Below, in pieces: positions 40,989 to 49,947 of a stretch of 64,000 bases of DNA. The notes below the pieces were generated by a model that saw only the letters and a program-made list of their open reading frames with translations, was not told where the DNA came from and made no database searches. This stretch comes from an uncultured Cellulomonadaceae bacterium (lineage in GTDB: Bacteria > Actinomycetota > Actinomycetes > Actinomycetales > Cellulomonadaceae): the NCBI GenBank assembly GCA_947495165.1, contig CANLXM010000003.1:594041-658040 (forward strand), given 5' to 3'. The translations under genes and the position numbers were made by a program. Each line of letters opens with the position of its first letter. The first letter of the stretch is position 1.

Positions 40989-41671
40989 GCGACGCGGGCG
41001 CGTACTCCGGTCGCGTGGTCGTGGGCGGTCCCCCGGCGGTGCGCGAGCTCTCCCACGTGGTCGTGCGCAAGCTCGCCGTCGGGCCGATGGCCAACAACGC
41101 CTACCTGCTCACGTGCCGGACCACGCACGCCCAGCTGCTCGTCGACCCTGCGGCCGAGCCGGACGCGCTCCTCGGTCTCGTCCGCCAGGGCTCGGGGGCC
41201 GGCACCCTCGGCCGCGTCGTCGTCACGCACCGGCACGCGGACCACCTCGGTGCGCTGGCCGACCTCGTCGCCGTGACGGGCGCGCCGATCGCCGCCGGTG
41301 CGCCCGACGCCGACGCGATCGCCGCGGCCGTGCGGCTGCCGGTCGCGACCCGGCTGCACGACGGCGACGCGTTCGACGTCGGCCATGTCCGCGTGGGCGT
41401 CGTCGGCCTGCGCGGCCACACCCCGGGCTCGGTCGCGCTCTTCCTCCGCGACGAGGGGCGTGTCCACCTCTTCACCGGCGACAGCCTCTTCCCGGGCGGC
41501 GTCGGCAAGACGGCGGGGCCCACGGAGTTCACGACGTTGCTCAACGACGTCACGCAGCGGCTGTTCGACCGCTTCGGTGACGACACCTGGGTGTACCCGG
41601 GGCACGGCGACGACACGACGCTCGGGGCCGAACGGCCGCACCTCGACGCGTGGCGAGCACGCGGCTGGTGA
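40985..41671 (+). CDS. MBL-fold metallo-hydrolase (glyoxalase II-like)
   Basis: 228 aa metallo-beta-lactamase-fold hydrolase. The metal-binding signature THRHADHLG has H82, H84, D86 and H87, with further ligands in LRGHTPGS, FTGDSLF and YPGHGDDT. GTG start overlaps the GH15 stop (GTGA). Genes of this type are often found near uvrA/uvrC in actinobacteria; the substrate is unknown (hydroxyacylglutathione-like thioesters are possible). Confidence 0.92.
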   Translation: MSDAGAYSGRVVVGGPPAVRELSHVVVRKLAVGPMANNAYLLTCRTTHAQLLVDPAAEPDALLGLVRQGSGAGTLGRVVVTHRHADHLGALADLVAVTGAPIAAGAPDADAIAAAVRLPVATRLHDGDAFDVGHVRVGVVGLRGHTPGSVALFLRDEGRVHLFTGDSLFPGGVGKTAGPTEFTTLLNDVTQRLFDRFGDDTWVYPGHGDDTTLGAERPHLDAWRARGW

Positions 41672-41687
41672 GCCGGCAGGTGCTTGA

Positions 41688-41978
41688 ATGGCGCCTATGC
41701 CCGTCTATGCCGTGACCTACACCTACGTCGCCGAGCCCGAGCGGCTGGCCAGCGTCCGCGCGGAGCACCGCGCCTACCTGCGAGGGCTGCACCGCGAGGG
41801 CGCCGTCCTGGCGTCCGGCCCGCTGCCCGACGACGACGGCGCCTTGCTCCTGCTCTCCGCGCCCGATCTTGCTGGCCTCGAGCAGCTGTTGCTCGCGGAC
41901 CCGTTCGCCGTCCACGGTCTGATCAGCGCGACGGACGTCCGGCGGTGGGATCCGGTGATCGGCCCCTGGGCACCGTGA
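41688..41978 (+). CDS. YciI-family protein
   Basis: Small dimeric ferredoxin-like alpha/beta protein, 96 aa. Conserved YciI features: RAEHRAYLRGLHREGAVLASG and the DPFAVHGL block near the C-terminus. Start at 41688 fits CAGG 7-8 nt upstream; the ATG at 41697 (MPVYAVTYTYV) is an alternative. Its stop overlaps the next gene. Function unknown; some relatives act as dehalogenase-like or small-molecule enzymes. Confidence 0.85.
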   Translation: MAPMPVYAVTYTYVAEPERLASVRAEHRAYLRGLHREGAVLASGPLPDDDGALLLLSAPDLAGLEQLLLADPFAVHGLISATDVRRWDPVIGPWAP

Positions 41979-42958
41979 CCGGAGCCCGACGCCTCGTCGG
42001 GTGGCTCGATCCGTTCCTCGCGGCACTGCTGGTCGCGCTCGCTGCCGGGCTCCTCGTGCCCGTGGGCGACGCTGCGCGCTCGGGGCTCGGCGTCGCCAGC
42101 AACGTCGCCGTGACCCTGCTCTTCCTGCTCTACGGGATGCGGCTGCCCACCTCCGAGGTGCTGGCGGGGCTGCGGAACGTGCGGCTGCAGGGCGGCGTGC
42201 TCGCCGCGACCTACGTGCTCTTCCCTGCTGTCGGCCTGCTCATGGCCCTGGCGACGCGGCCGCTGCTCGGTGACGCGCTCGCCACCGGCTTCCTCTACGT
42301 GAGCCTCCTGCCGTCGACCGTGCAGTCGTCGGTGGTGTTCACAGCCACCGGCCGGGGGAACATCGCGGGCGCCGTGTGCGCCGCGACCGTCTCGAACACG
42401 CTCGGCGTCGTCCTGACGCCCCTGCTCGTGCTGGCGCTGCTGCGGTCCGACGGCGTGGCACCGGACGCCACCGCGATCGGGGACATCGCCCTGCGGCTCG
42501 TGCTGCCGTTCGTCATCGGTCAGCTGCTCGAGCGTGCGCTCGGCGCACGCGTCCGGGCACACCCACGCGTGACCACCCTGACGGACCGCGGGACCGTCGT
42601 GCTCGTGCTGTTCACCGCGGTCGCGGGTGCGACGGCCGACGGTTCCTGGGACGCGCTCACGCCGTGGCGGCTCACCGGCGTGCTGGCGGTGAGCGCCGTG
42701 CTCCTCGCCGTCATGCTCGTCCTCACGTGGACCGGAGGTCGGCTGCTCGGTCTGGCCCGGCCCGACCGGGTCGCCCTCCTCATGTGCGGATCCAAGAAGA
42801 GCCTGGCCACCGGCCTGCCCATGGCGACGGTCATCTTCGGGGCGGCGACCGCCGCCACACTGGTGCTGCCGCTGATCGTCTTCCACCAGCTCCAGCTGAT
42901 GGTCGGAGCGGTGCTCGCCCGACGGCTCGGGCGAGCACCGCTCGATCAGGCACGCTGA
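41975..42958 (+). CDS. Bile acid:sodium symporter family protein (SBF-like)
   Basis: 327-aa membrane protein with about nine or ten helices, of the SBF-like/P7 group. Conserved NTLGVVLTPLLV and CGSKKSLATGLPMA (the KKSLATG block is diagnostic). GTG start overlaps the YciI stop. The substrate is unknown; this bacterial group is not shown to move bile acids. The last codons form a 15-bp perfect hairpin that probably serves as the terminator. Confidence 0.92.
   Translation: MTGARRLVGWLDPFLAALLVALAAGLLVPVGDAARSGLGVASNVAVTLLFLLYGMRLPTSEVLAGLRNVRLQGGVLAATYVLFPAVGLLMALATRPLLGDALATGFLYVSLLPSTVQSSVVFTATGRGNIAGAVCAATVSNTLGVVLTPLLVLALLRSDGVAPDATAIGDIALRLVLPFVIGQLLERALGARVRAHPRVTTLTDRGTVVLVLFTAVAGATADGSWDALTPWRLTGVLAVSAVLLAVMLVLTWTGGRLLGLARPDRVALLMCGSKKSLATGLPMATVIFGAATAATLVLPLIVFHQLQLMVGAVLARRLGRAPLDQAR
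42908..42941. terminator. Terminator-like hairpin inside the 3' end of the SBF-family gene
   Basis: Perfect 15-bp inverted repeat (42908-42922/42927-42941) with a 4-nt loop, within the last codons of the transporter gene. The convergent terC-type gene ends at 42962, so the two stops are 3 bp apart and there is no other room for a terminator. Confidence 0.6.
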
Positions 42959-42961
42959 CGC

Positions 42962-44059
42962 TCAGTGGCCGGCGGGTCCCTGGGGACGGTCGGCCGGGTC
43001 GACGGGAGCGAGCGGGTCCGTGGTGTCCTGCGGCTCGGCCGGCCCGACCTCGTCGGAGGCACCCTCGGGCACGGGGGTGGCCAGCGCCGAGTCGCGGCGG
43101 GTCTTCCAGAGGCTGGCCGCCGTCACGACCACGAGCGTGCCGAGGATGACCAGCAGGGACACGGAGATCGGGATCTCCGGCGCCCAGTCGATGTGCTCGC
43201 CGCCGTTGATGAAGCTGAGCTCGTTGACGTGCATGGCGTGCAGCACGAGCTTCACGCCGATGAACGCGAGGATGACCGCCAGGCCGATGTGCAGATAGAT
43301 GAGCCGCTCGAGCAGGCCACCGATGAGGAAGTACAGCTGGCGGAGGCCGAGCAGCGCGAACGCGTTCGCGGTGAAGACGATGTACGGCTCCTGCGTGAGC
43401 CCGTAGATCGCGGGGATCGAGTCGAACGCGAACACGACGTCGGTCATGCCGATCGCGAACATCACGATGAGCATCGGCGTCATGAAGCGCTTACCGTCGA
43501 TCTTCACGGTCAGGCGGTCGCCGTGGTACTCGTCGACCGTCGGGATGACCCGCTTGATCCGCTCGAGGACCTTCCCGCCCGGGACGGTGTCGTCGGAGTG
43601 GTCCTGCGGCTGGGCCTGCTTCCAGGCGGTCCAGAGCAGGAACGCACCGAAGATGTAGAAGATCCACGACCACTGCTCGAGCGCGGCGGCGCCCAGGAGG
43701 ATGAACACGGTACGGAGCACGAGGGCGATCGCGACGCCCCACAGGAGCACCTTCTGCTGATCCTCGCGCGGGACCTTGAAGGACGTCATGATCAGCAGGA
43801 ACACGAAGAGGTTGTCGACCGACAGGCTCTTCTCCGTCAGGTAGCCGGCGAAGAACTCACCCCCGTGCTCGGGTCCGACGACGAGCAAGAAGCCGATGCC
43901 GAAGAGCACCGCGATACCGATGTAGACCGAGGACCAGATCGCGGACTCGCGGAACGTCGGGGCGTGCGGGGTCTTCACGTGGGCGAAGAAGTCGAACACG
44001 ATCATGCCCACGATCCACGCAGACGTGACGAGCCAGACCCAGATGGGGATGTCGAGCAA
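42962..44059 (-). CDS. TerC-family integral membrane protein
   Basis: 365 aa, about eight helices. The conserved acidic blocks KSLSVDNLFVFLLI and FAFDSIPAIYGLT match TerC/Alx transporters, now linked to Mn2+ export. C-terminal hydrophilic tail of about 50 residues. The start is the TTG at 44059: it gives the family N-terminus (M)LDIPIWVWLV and has GGAGGT 5 nt upstream; an ATG in between is out of frame. That Shine-Dalgarno is buried in an 11-bp hairpin, and the leader resembles a yybP-ykoY riboswitch. Confidence 0.93.
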   Translation of the reverse strand: MLDIPIWVWLVTSAWIVGMIVFDFFAHVKTPHAPTFRESAIWSSVYIGIAVLFGIGFLLVVGPEHGGEFFAGYLTEKSLSVDNLFVFLLIMTSFKVPREDQQKVLLWGVAIALVLRTVFILLGAAALEQWSWIFYIFGAFLLWTAWKQAQPQDHSDDTVPGGKVLERIKRVIPTVDEYHGDRLTVKIDGKRFMTPMLIVMFAIGMTDVVFAFDSIPAIYGLTQEPYIVFTANAFALLGLRQLYFLIGGLLERLIYLHIGLAVILAFIGVKLVLHAMHVNELSFINGGEHIDWAPEIPISVSLLVILGTLVVVTAASLWKTRRDSALATPVPEGASDEVGPAEPQDTTDPLAPVDPADRPQGPAGH

Positions 44060-44222
44060 GGCATACCTCCGGTACGCGTCGAGTAGGTACCGGAGGTCTC
44101 TCCCGTCCGCGTGGTCCTCGCCGCCGACGGCGGCTCGTACGCGGACCGGTGGCACCGGGCAGGACACGAGTCCGACCGTGATGACGACACCACCGAGGCA
44201 GGGATACTCCCCTCCAACAAGC
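44060..44222 (-). ncRNA. Putative yybP-ykoY-type (Mn2+) riboswitch leader of the terC gene
   Basis: The minus-strand leader contains GGGGAGTATCCC (44212-44201), like the conserved GGGGAGTA start of yybP-ykoY elements, and GTCGTCATCACGG (44188-44176), like the second conserved loop. It ends in a perfect 11-bp stem (44065-44075/44087-44097) enclosing the GGAGGT ribosome site, a plausible expression platform acting on translation. A -10 box TAGGAT lies at 44232-44227. Family assignment is by eye from short motifs and from the known link between this riboswitch and terC/alx genes. Confidence 0.55.
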
Positions 44223-44226
44223 GACC

Positions 44227-44232
44227 ATCCTA
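44227..44232 (-). promoter_or_regulatory. -10 box for the terC transcript (TAGGAT)
   Basis: TAGGAT on the minus strand, placing transcription start near 44220, just upstream of the GGGGAGTA motif. No clear -35 box. Confidence 0.4.
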
Positions 44233-44323
44233 GGTCACGGTCTCGCAGTCGTCGCGCCGCGTCTGCGTGACCTTCCGCCGTGGCCGGTCCAGCGGCAGCG
44301 GCTGCCGGCGCTGGGCGCAGACG

Positions 44324-46405
44324 CTAGGCGGTGGCTGCCTGCATCTGCCGCAGCTCCTTCTTCAGGCCCGAGATCTCGTCGCGCAGGCGTCCAGCGAGCT
44401 CGAACTGCAGCTCGGCTGCCGCGCCGTGCATCTGGTCCGTGAGCTCCTGGATAAGTCCCGCCAGGTCGCTCGCCGCGGCGGTCGCGAGCCGCGGTGCCGG
44501 TGCGTCCCCCGCCTTGGATCGGCCCTGCGGCGACTTGCGGTATCCGCCGGCGAGCAGCTCCTGGGTGTCGACGTCCTCGCGGGCGAGCATGTCCGTCACG
44601 TCGGCGATCTTCTTGCGCAGCGGCTGCGGGTCCACGCCGTTGGCCGTGTTGTAGGCGATCTGCTTCTCGCGGCGGCGGTTGGTCTCCTCGATCGCTGTCG
44701 CCATCGCGGCCGTGATCTTGTCCGCGTACATGTGCACCTGCCCGGAGACGTTGCGCGCCGCGCGGCCGATCGTCTGGATCAGGGACGTGCCTGAGCGCAG
44801 GAAGCCCTCCTTGTCCGCGTCGAGGATCGCGACGAGCGAGACCTCGGGCAGGTCGAGACCCTCGCGCAGCAGGTTGATGCCGACGAGGACGTCGTACACC
44901 CCCATGCGCAGCTCGCGGAGCAGCTCCACCCGGCGCAGCGTGTCGACCTCCGAGTGCAGGTACCGCACCCGCACCCCCTTGCCCAGGAGGTAGTCCGTCA
45001 GGTCCTCGGACATCTTCTTGGTGAGCGTCGTCACGAGCACCCGCTCCTGACGCTCCACGCGCAGGGTGATCTCCTCGAGGAGGTCGTCGATCTGGCCCTT
45101 GGTGGGCTTGACGATCACCTCAGGGTCGATCAGGCCCGTGGGACGGATGATCTGCTCGACCACGCCGTCGGACAGCCCGAGCTCGTAGTTGCCCGGGGTG
45201 GCCGACAGGTACACCGTCTGTCCGATGCGCTCGACGAACTCCTCCCACCGCAGCGGCCGGTTGTCCATGGCGCTCGGCAGCCGGAACCCGAAGTCGACGA
45301 GGTTCCGCTTGCGCGACATGTCGCCCTCATACATCGCGCCGATCTGCGGCACGGTCACGTGCGACTCATCGATCACCAGGAGGAAGTCGTCCGGGAAGTA
45401 GTCGAGCAAGGTGTGGGGCGCGGTCCCAGGCGCGCGACCGTCGATGTGCCGGGAGTAGTTCTCGATCCCGGAGCAGCTGCCGATCTGGCGCATCATCTCG
45501 ATGTCATAGGTGGTGCGCATGCGCAGGCGCTGGGCCTCGAGCAGCTTGTTCTGCGACTCGAGCTCCTCCAGCCGCGCGGCGAGCTCCGACTCGATCGAGC
45601 CGATCGCGCGCTCCATGCGCTCGGGCCCCGCCACGTAGTGCGTCGCGGGGAAGATGAAGGTGCTGTCCTCCGCGCGGACCACGTCCCCGGTCACCGGGTG
45701 CAGCAGCGCGATGGCCTCGATCTCGTCCCCGAAGAACTCGATGCGGATCGCCAGCTCCTCGTACACCGGGATGATCTCGACGGTGTCGCCCCGCACGCGG
45801 AAGGTGCCCCGGGTGAACGCCATGTCGTTGCGCGCGTACTGCATGCCGACGAACTGGCGGAGCAGGTCGTCGCGGTTGATCTGCTGGCCGACGTCGAGCC
45901 GCACCATCCGGTCGACGTACTCCTGCGGCGTCCCCAGGCCGTAGATGCACGACACGGACGCGACCACGACGACGTCGCGGCGCGTGAGGAGGCTGCTCGT
46001 GGCCGAGTGGCGGAGGCGCTCGACCTCGTCGTTGATCGAGGAGTCCTTCTCGATGTAGGTGTCCGTCTGAGCGATGTACGCCTCGGGCTGGTAGTAGTCG
46101 TAGTACGAGACGAAGTACTCGACGGCATTGTTCGGCAGCAGCTCGCGGAACTCCGTGGCGAGCTGCGCCGCGAGCGTCTTGTTCGGGGCCATGACGAGCG
46201 TGGGGCGCTGCACCTGCTCGATCAGCCACGCCGTGGTCGCGGACTTTCCCGTGCCGGTCGCGCCGAGCAGCACGATGTCCTTCTCGCCCGCGTTCAAGCG
46301 TGCGGCGAGGTCGGCGATCGCCGTCGGCTGGTCGCCGGCCGGGGTGTAGTCCGAGATGACCTCGAACGGGGCCACGGTGCGTTGCAGATCGGTCACGGGG
46401 CGCAT
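44324..46405 (-). CDS. uvrB: Excinuclease ABC subunit B
   Basis: Damage-verifying helicase-like subunit, 693 aa. Walker A GATGTGKS (48-55), beta-hairpin [11 protein letters not shown], helicase motifs including SHVTVPQ-type sequence ([17 protein letters not shown]) and QTIGRAARN, and a C-terminal UVR domain (about 655-690) that binds UvrC. ATG 46405 gives the family N-terminus; TACGGT lies 6 nt before it (leaderless), with a PafBC-like motif further upstream. The open frame continues upstream without conservation. Confidence 0.98.
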   Translation of the reverse strand: MRPVTDLQRTVAPFEVISDYTPAGDQPTAIADLAARLNAGEKDIVLLGATGTGKSATTAWLIEQVQRPTLVMAPNKTLAAQLATEFRELLPNNAVEYFVSYYDYYQPEAYIAQTDTYIEKDSSINDEVERLRHSATSSLLTRRDVVVVASVSCIYGLGTPQEYVDRMVRLDVGQQINRDDLLRQFVGMQYARNDMAFTRGTFRVRGDTVEIIPVYEELAIRIEFFGDEIEAIALLHPVTGDVVRAEDSTFIFPATHYVAGPERMERAIGSIESELAARLEELESQNKLLEAQRLRMRTTYDIEMMRQIGSCSGIENYSRHIDGRAPGTAPHTLLDYFPDDFLLVIDESHVTVPQIGAMYEGDMSRKRNLVDFGFRLPSAMDNRPLRWEEFVERIGQTVYLSATPGNYELGLSDGVVEQIIRPTGLIDPEVIVKPTKGQIDDLLEEITLRVERQERVLVTTLTKKMSEDLTDYLLGKGVRVRYLHSEVDTLRRVELLRELRMGVYDVLVGINLLREGLDLPEVSLVAILDADKEGFLRSGTSLIQTIGRAARNVSGQVHMYADKITAAMATAIEETNRRREKQIAYNTANGVDPQPLRKKIADVTDMLAREDVDTQELLAGGYRKSPQGRSKAGDAPAPRLATAAASDLAGLIQELTDQMHGAAAELQFELAGRLRDEISGLKKELRQMQAATA

Positions 46406-46411
46406 GGCCCC

Positions 46412-46434
46412 ACCGTACGTCGGCCCTCCGACAC
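46412..46434 (-). promoter_or_regulatory. uvrB promoter: PafBC-like element plus leaderless -10
   Basis: GTGTCGGAG (46434-46426), 8 nt, TACGGT (46417-46412), 6 nt, ATG. The 9-mer matches seven of nine positions of the mycobacterial DNA-damage promoter TTGTCRGTG-N8-TANNNT (RecA-NDp/PafBC), with the exact N8 spacing. No LexA box is present. Confidence 0.5.
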
Positions 46435-46451
46435 GGCGCACCGCGGACAGC

Positions 46452-47072
46452 TCAGGAGAGCTCGCCCCCGACGACCGCGAGGTCGGTCGCATGGTCCAGG
46501 CACGCGCGGACGACCGCCGTCACGGCACGCGCGAGGTCGTCCGGTGCCATCTGCCCGGGCCCGTCACCCATCTCGGGGATGTGCACGAACCCCGACCGTG
46601 CGCGGCTGCCCGCCGTCGCGTGCTGGAGCGCGTAGAACGTGGCGTTGCACACGTAGCTGCCAGCCGTGAGCGACACCGACGCGGGCAGCCCGGTCGCGCG
46701 TACGGCAGCGACGGCCGCCTTGACCGGGAGGGTCGTGAAGTAGGCGGCCGGGCCGCCCGGGACGACCTCCGCGTCGCAGGGCTGCGCGCCGGAGTTGTCC
46801 GCGATACGCGCGTCCGCCAGGTTCACCGCGACGCGCTCCGGCGTCACGCCCACACGGCCGGACGCCAGCCCGAGCGCGACCACGACGTCCGGGTCGTGAG
46901 CGTCGAGCGCCTCGGCGAGCACACGGGGCGCGGTCGCGAACACGCACGGGAGCTGGATCGCGTGCACGTCCTCGGGCCCGGCCCAGGACTCCGCGACCGC
47001 GCGCGCCACCTCCCACGAGGGGTTGGTGCTCGCGCCCGCGAAGGGCTCGAAGCCGGTGAGGAGGACCCTCAC
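46452..47072 (-). CDS. pcp: Pyroglutamyl-peptidase I
   Basis: Cysteine peptidase removing N-terminal pyroglutamate. 206 aa. N-terminal [19 protein letters not shown] and a complete catalytic triad: E79 (TPERVAVN), C142 ([12 protein letters not shown]) and H164 (GFVHIPEM). GTG start overlaps the coaE stop (GTGA). Confidence 0.96.
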   Translation of the reverse strand: MRVLLTGFEPFAGASTNPSWEVARAVAESWAGPEDVHAIQLPCVFATAPRVLAEALDAHDPDVVVALGLASGRVGVTPERVAVNLADARIADNSGAQPCDAEVVPGGPAAYFTTLPVKAAVAAVRATGLPASVSLTAGSYVCNATFYALQHATAGSRARSGFVHIPEMGDGPGQMAPDDLARAVTAVVRACLDHATDLAVVGGELS

Positions 47073-47686
47073 TCGTGCTCCTCCTCGACCTCGGTCTGCA
47101 GGCGGCGCCAGAGGGCGCGGACCGCCGCGCGCAGCTCGTCCTCCGTCCCTGCACCGGGCAGCACCACGTCCGCGGCGGCGAGCCGGACGGCGTCGTCGAC
47201 CTGGGCCGCCACGCGGCGACGTGCGTCGGGCAGACCGAGCCCGCGCTGCTCGACCAGCCGCCGGATCCGCAGGTCGGCCGGCGCGTCGACGACCGCGACC
47301 AGGTGGAAGGTCTCCTCCTGGCCCGTCTCGACCAGGAGCGGGATGTCGTGCACGACGATCGCATCGGCGTCGGCCGCCACCGCGGCAGCCTCCTCCTGCG
47401 CGGCGAGCCGGTGGATGTCGGGGTGCACGATCGCGTCGAGATCCGCTCGCGCGGCCGGATCGTTGAACACCAGGTGCCCGAGAGCCGCGCGGTCCAGCGC
47501 ACCGTCGGCGTCGAGGACCTCGTCGCCGAACCGTTCGACCAGCCGGTCGAGGACCACCGTCCCGGGCGCGACCACGCGCCGGGCGAGCACATCGTGGTCG
47601 ATCAGGACCGCGCCGAGGTCGGCGAACGTCTGCGCCGCGACCGACTTCCCCGCGGCGATGCCTCCTGTCAGTCCGATGCGCATCAT
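47069..47686 (-). CDS. coaE: Dephospho-CoA kinase
   Basis: Last step of coenzyme A synthesis. About 205 aa, the normal monofunctional size; many actinobacteria instead carry a long CoaE with a C-terminal GrpB-like domain, absent here. P-loop GLTGGIAAGKS and LIDHDVLARRVV, then HDIPLLVE. The ATG at 47686 is preferred (GCAGGA about 8 nt upstream); ATG 47695 is too close to it and 47683 is the next codon. Confidence 0.96.
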   Translation of the reverse strand: MMRIGLTGGIAAGKSVAAQTFADLGAVLIDHDVLARRVVAPGTVVLDRLVERFGDEVLDADGALDRAALGHLVFNDPAARADLDAIVHPDIHRLAAQEEAAAVAADADAIVVHDIPLLVETGQEETFHLVAVVDAPADLRIRRLVEQRGLGLPDARRRVAAQVDDAVRLAAADVVLPGAGTEDELRAAVRALWRRLQTEVEEEHE

Positions 47687-47793
47687 GTGCGCCATCCTGC
47701 CGCGCGCTGGGACGAAGGGCCACCTCGGAGCGCGGGCCCCGGCCTGACGTGCGGCGTAGGGTCAGGTGCGGAGCAGCGAACAAGGAGCAGCAC

Positions 47794-49686
47794 ATGGCGA
47801 TGGGTCACAGCGGGTTCGGCGGGCCGGGCGGGATGCGGACCTTCCGCCAGGACAAGTCGGTGGCCGACCATCACCTCGCCAAGGGCACGCTGCGACGCGT
47901 GCTCGGCTTCGCTCGACCCTACCGGCGACAGCTCGCCCTGTTCCTGGTCCTGATCGGTATCGATGCTGCGCTCGGTGCCCTCACCCCGCTGCTCTTCAAG
48001 GCGATCATCGACGACGGCATCACGCCCGGACGCCGGGACGTCGTGATCGGCCTCTCCGCCGCGGTCGCGGCCATCGCTCTCGTGGCCGGTGCCCTCGGCC
48101 TGTGGCAGCGCTGGATCTCCGCGCGCATCGGCGAAGGCCTCATCTTCGACCTGCGGACGGCCGTGTTCGACCACGTCCAGCGGATGCCGCTGGCGTTCTT
48201 CGCACGCACCAAGACCGGCGCGCTCGTGCAGCGGCTCAACGGTGACGTCCTCGGCGCTCAGCAGGCCTTCACGTCCACGCTGTCCAACGTCTTCAGCAAC
48301 GTCCTGACCGTCGTGTTCGTGCTCGCCGCGATGCTGACGATGTCCTGGCAGCTCACCCTCCTGTCCCTCGTCCTGGTCCCGGCGTTCGTCTTCCCGGCAC
48401 AGTGGATCGGGCCGCGGCTCGCCACGATCACGCGCGAGAGCTACGCGATCAATGCCGAGACCGCACAGATCATGAACGAGCGCTTCAACGTCGCGGGCGC
48501 CCAGCTGGCCAAGACGTACGGGCGCCCGGCGGACGAGGCCGAGGGGTACGCCTCCGCCGCGCGACGGGTGCGCGACATCGGAGTCAAGCAGGCGATGTAC
48601 GGCACGATCTTCCGCATCGCCCTGACGACCGTCGCGGCCGTCGCGGTCGCCGTCGTCTACGGCTTCGGCGGGGTGATGGCGATCACCGGGTCCGTGACGG
48701 TCGGCGTCGTCATCGCACTCACCGCCTACCTCGGCCGGCTGTACGGGCCGCTGACCGCGCTGTCCAACGTCCAGGTCGACGTCATGACCGCGCTCGTGAG
48801 CTTCGAGCGCGTGTTCGAGGTGCTGGACCTGAAGCCGAGCGTGACCGACGCCCCTGACGCGAAGGACCTGCGCGACGCCGTCGCCGAGAGCGGCGCGACC
48901 GTCGAGCTGCGCCACGTCGGCTTCACCTACCCCAGCGCGCAGGACGTCTCGCTGGCGTCGTTGGAGTCCGTCGCACAGCTGTCGAGCGACCCGGTCTCCC
49001 CCACCCTGCACGACGTGTCCTTCCGCGTCGCGCCCGGTGAGATGGTGGCGCTCGTGGGGCCTTCGGGAGCCGGGAAGACCACCCTCAGCCATCTCGTGAC
49101 GCGCATGTACGACCCCAGCGCGGGCGCACTCTCGATCGCCGGGCTGGACCTGCGCGACGTCACGGGAGAGTCGCTGCGCGCCGTCGTCGGCACCGTCCCG
49201 CAGGACTCCCACATGTTCCACGACACGATCGCGAACAACCTGCGCTACGCCCGACCGGGCGCGTCCGACGCAGAGATCTGGGCCGCCCTGGAGGCTGCCC
49301 ACATCGACACGCTCGTGCACTCGCTGCCCGCGGGCATCGACACCGTGGTCGGTGACCGCGGGTACCGCCTGTCCGGCGGCGAGCGCCAGCGGCTCGCGAT
49401 CGCCCGCCTGCTGCTCAAGGCGCCCGACGTCGTCGTGCTCGACGAGGCGACCGCCCACCTGGACTCGGAGTCCGAGGCTGCCGTGCAGAAGGCCCTGGCC
49501 GCGGCGCTCGCAGGGCGCACGTCGATCGTCATCGCGCACCGCCTGTCGACGATCCGCGACGCCGCACGCATCGTCGTGCTCGAGGACGGCCACGTCGTCG
49601 CGACCGGGACGCACACCGAGCTCCTCGCCGCGGGCGGGCTCTACGCGGACCTGTACCGCCAGCAGTTCGCCACCACGGAGGCCTGA
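47794..49686 (+). CDS. ABC exporter, fused transmembrane and ATPase domains
   Basis: 630-aa half-transporter. Six helices (about residues 45-330), then an ATPase with Walker A GPSGAGKTT, signature LSGGERQRLAIARLLL, Walker B VVVLDEATAHLD and H-loop AHRLSTI. Between the A-loop region (GFTYPSA) and the Walker A strand (TLHDVSFRV) are about 25 extra residues rich in Ser/Val. Gly-rich N-terminus (GHSGFGGPGGMRTF). ATG at 47794 with AAGGAG upstream. Substrate unknown: multidrug or lipid export is typical of this group. Confidence 0.95.
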   Translation: MAMGHSGFGGPGGMRTFRQDKSVADHHLAKGTLRRVLGFARPYRRQLALFLVLIGIDAALGALTPLLFKAIIDDGITPGRRDVVIGLSAAVAAIALVAGALGLWQRWISARIGEGLIFDLRTAVFDHVQRMPLAFFARTKTGALVQRLNGDVLGAQQAFTSTLSNVFSNVLTVVFVLAAMLTMSWQLTLLSLVLVPAFVFPAQWIGPRLATITRESYAINAETAQIMNERFNVAGAQLAKTYGRPADEAEGYASAARRVRDIGVKQAMYGTIFRIALTTVAAVAVAVVYGFGGVMAITGSVTVGVVIALTAYLGRLYGPLTALSNVQVDVMTALVSFERVFEVLDLKPSVTDAPDAKDLRDAVAESGATVELRHVGFTYPSAQDVSLASLESVAQLSSDPVSPTLHDVSFRVAPGEMVALVGPSGAGKTTLSHLVTRMYDPSAGALSIAGLDLRDVTGESLRAVVGTVPQDSHMFHDTIANNLRYARPGASDAEIWAALEAAHIDTLVHSLPAGIDTVVGDRGYRLSGGERQRLAIARLLLKAPDVVVLDEATAHLDSESEAAVQKALAAALAGRTSIVIAHRLSTIRDAARIVVLEDGHVVATGTHTELLAAGGLYADLYRQQFATTEA

Positions 49687-49715
49687 CGGGCCGCCCCGCA
49701 CGGAGCGATGCCGCC

Positions 49716-49783
49716 GACTTCGTGAGTTTCGGCGTGACTTCGTCACTTTCAACTGACGAAGTCAGGGTCGAACTCACGAAGTC
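49716..49783. repeat. Nested 30-bp palindrome with two stems
   Basis: Outer arms GACTTCGTGAGTT (49716-49728) and AACTCACGAAGTC (49771-49783) pair perfectly over 13 bp. Inner arms TGACTTCGTCA (49735-49745) and TGACGAAGTCA (49754-49764) pair perfectly over 11 bp. A symmetric 6 by 6 nt bubble separates them, and the loop is CTTTCAAC. Each arm holds two related copies of an ACTTCGT word. It lies in the spacer after the ABC exporter, is richer in A/T than its surroundings, and is not the terminator, which is at 49881. Confidence 0.85.
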
Positions 49784-49880
49784 ACGGGTTGTGGGAGCCG
49801 CGGGCCGGCGGTCGCGGGGCAGGCAGCCGCAGCACGGGCCGCCGCGGGGCAGTCGGCCGCGGCTGCGGCCGCGGACAGCA

Positions 49881-49914
49881 CGAAGGCCGGCCCCCTCGTG
49901 GGGACCGGCCTTCG
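49881..49914. terminator. Bidirectional terminator between the ABC exporter and rpsA
   Basis: Stem of 14-15 bp (CGAAGGCCGGCCCC/GGGGACCGGCCTTCG, one mismatch) between two convergent genes. Confidence 0.75.
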
Positions 49915-49947
49915 CGTCAGATCACCGGCGCTGCGCGCCGGGGGCGA

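Noticed and set aside
46406-46492. Upstream extension of UvrB
   Set aside because: The family N-terminus begins at MRPVTDLQ, and a leaderless-type -10 box lies immediately before that ATG.
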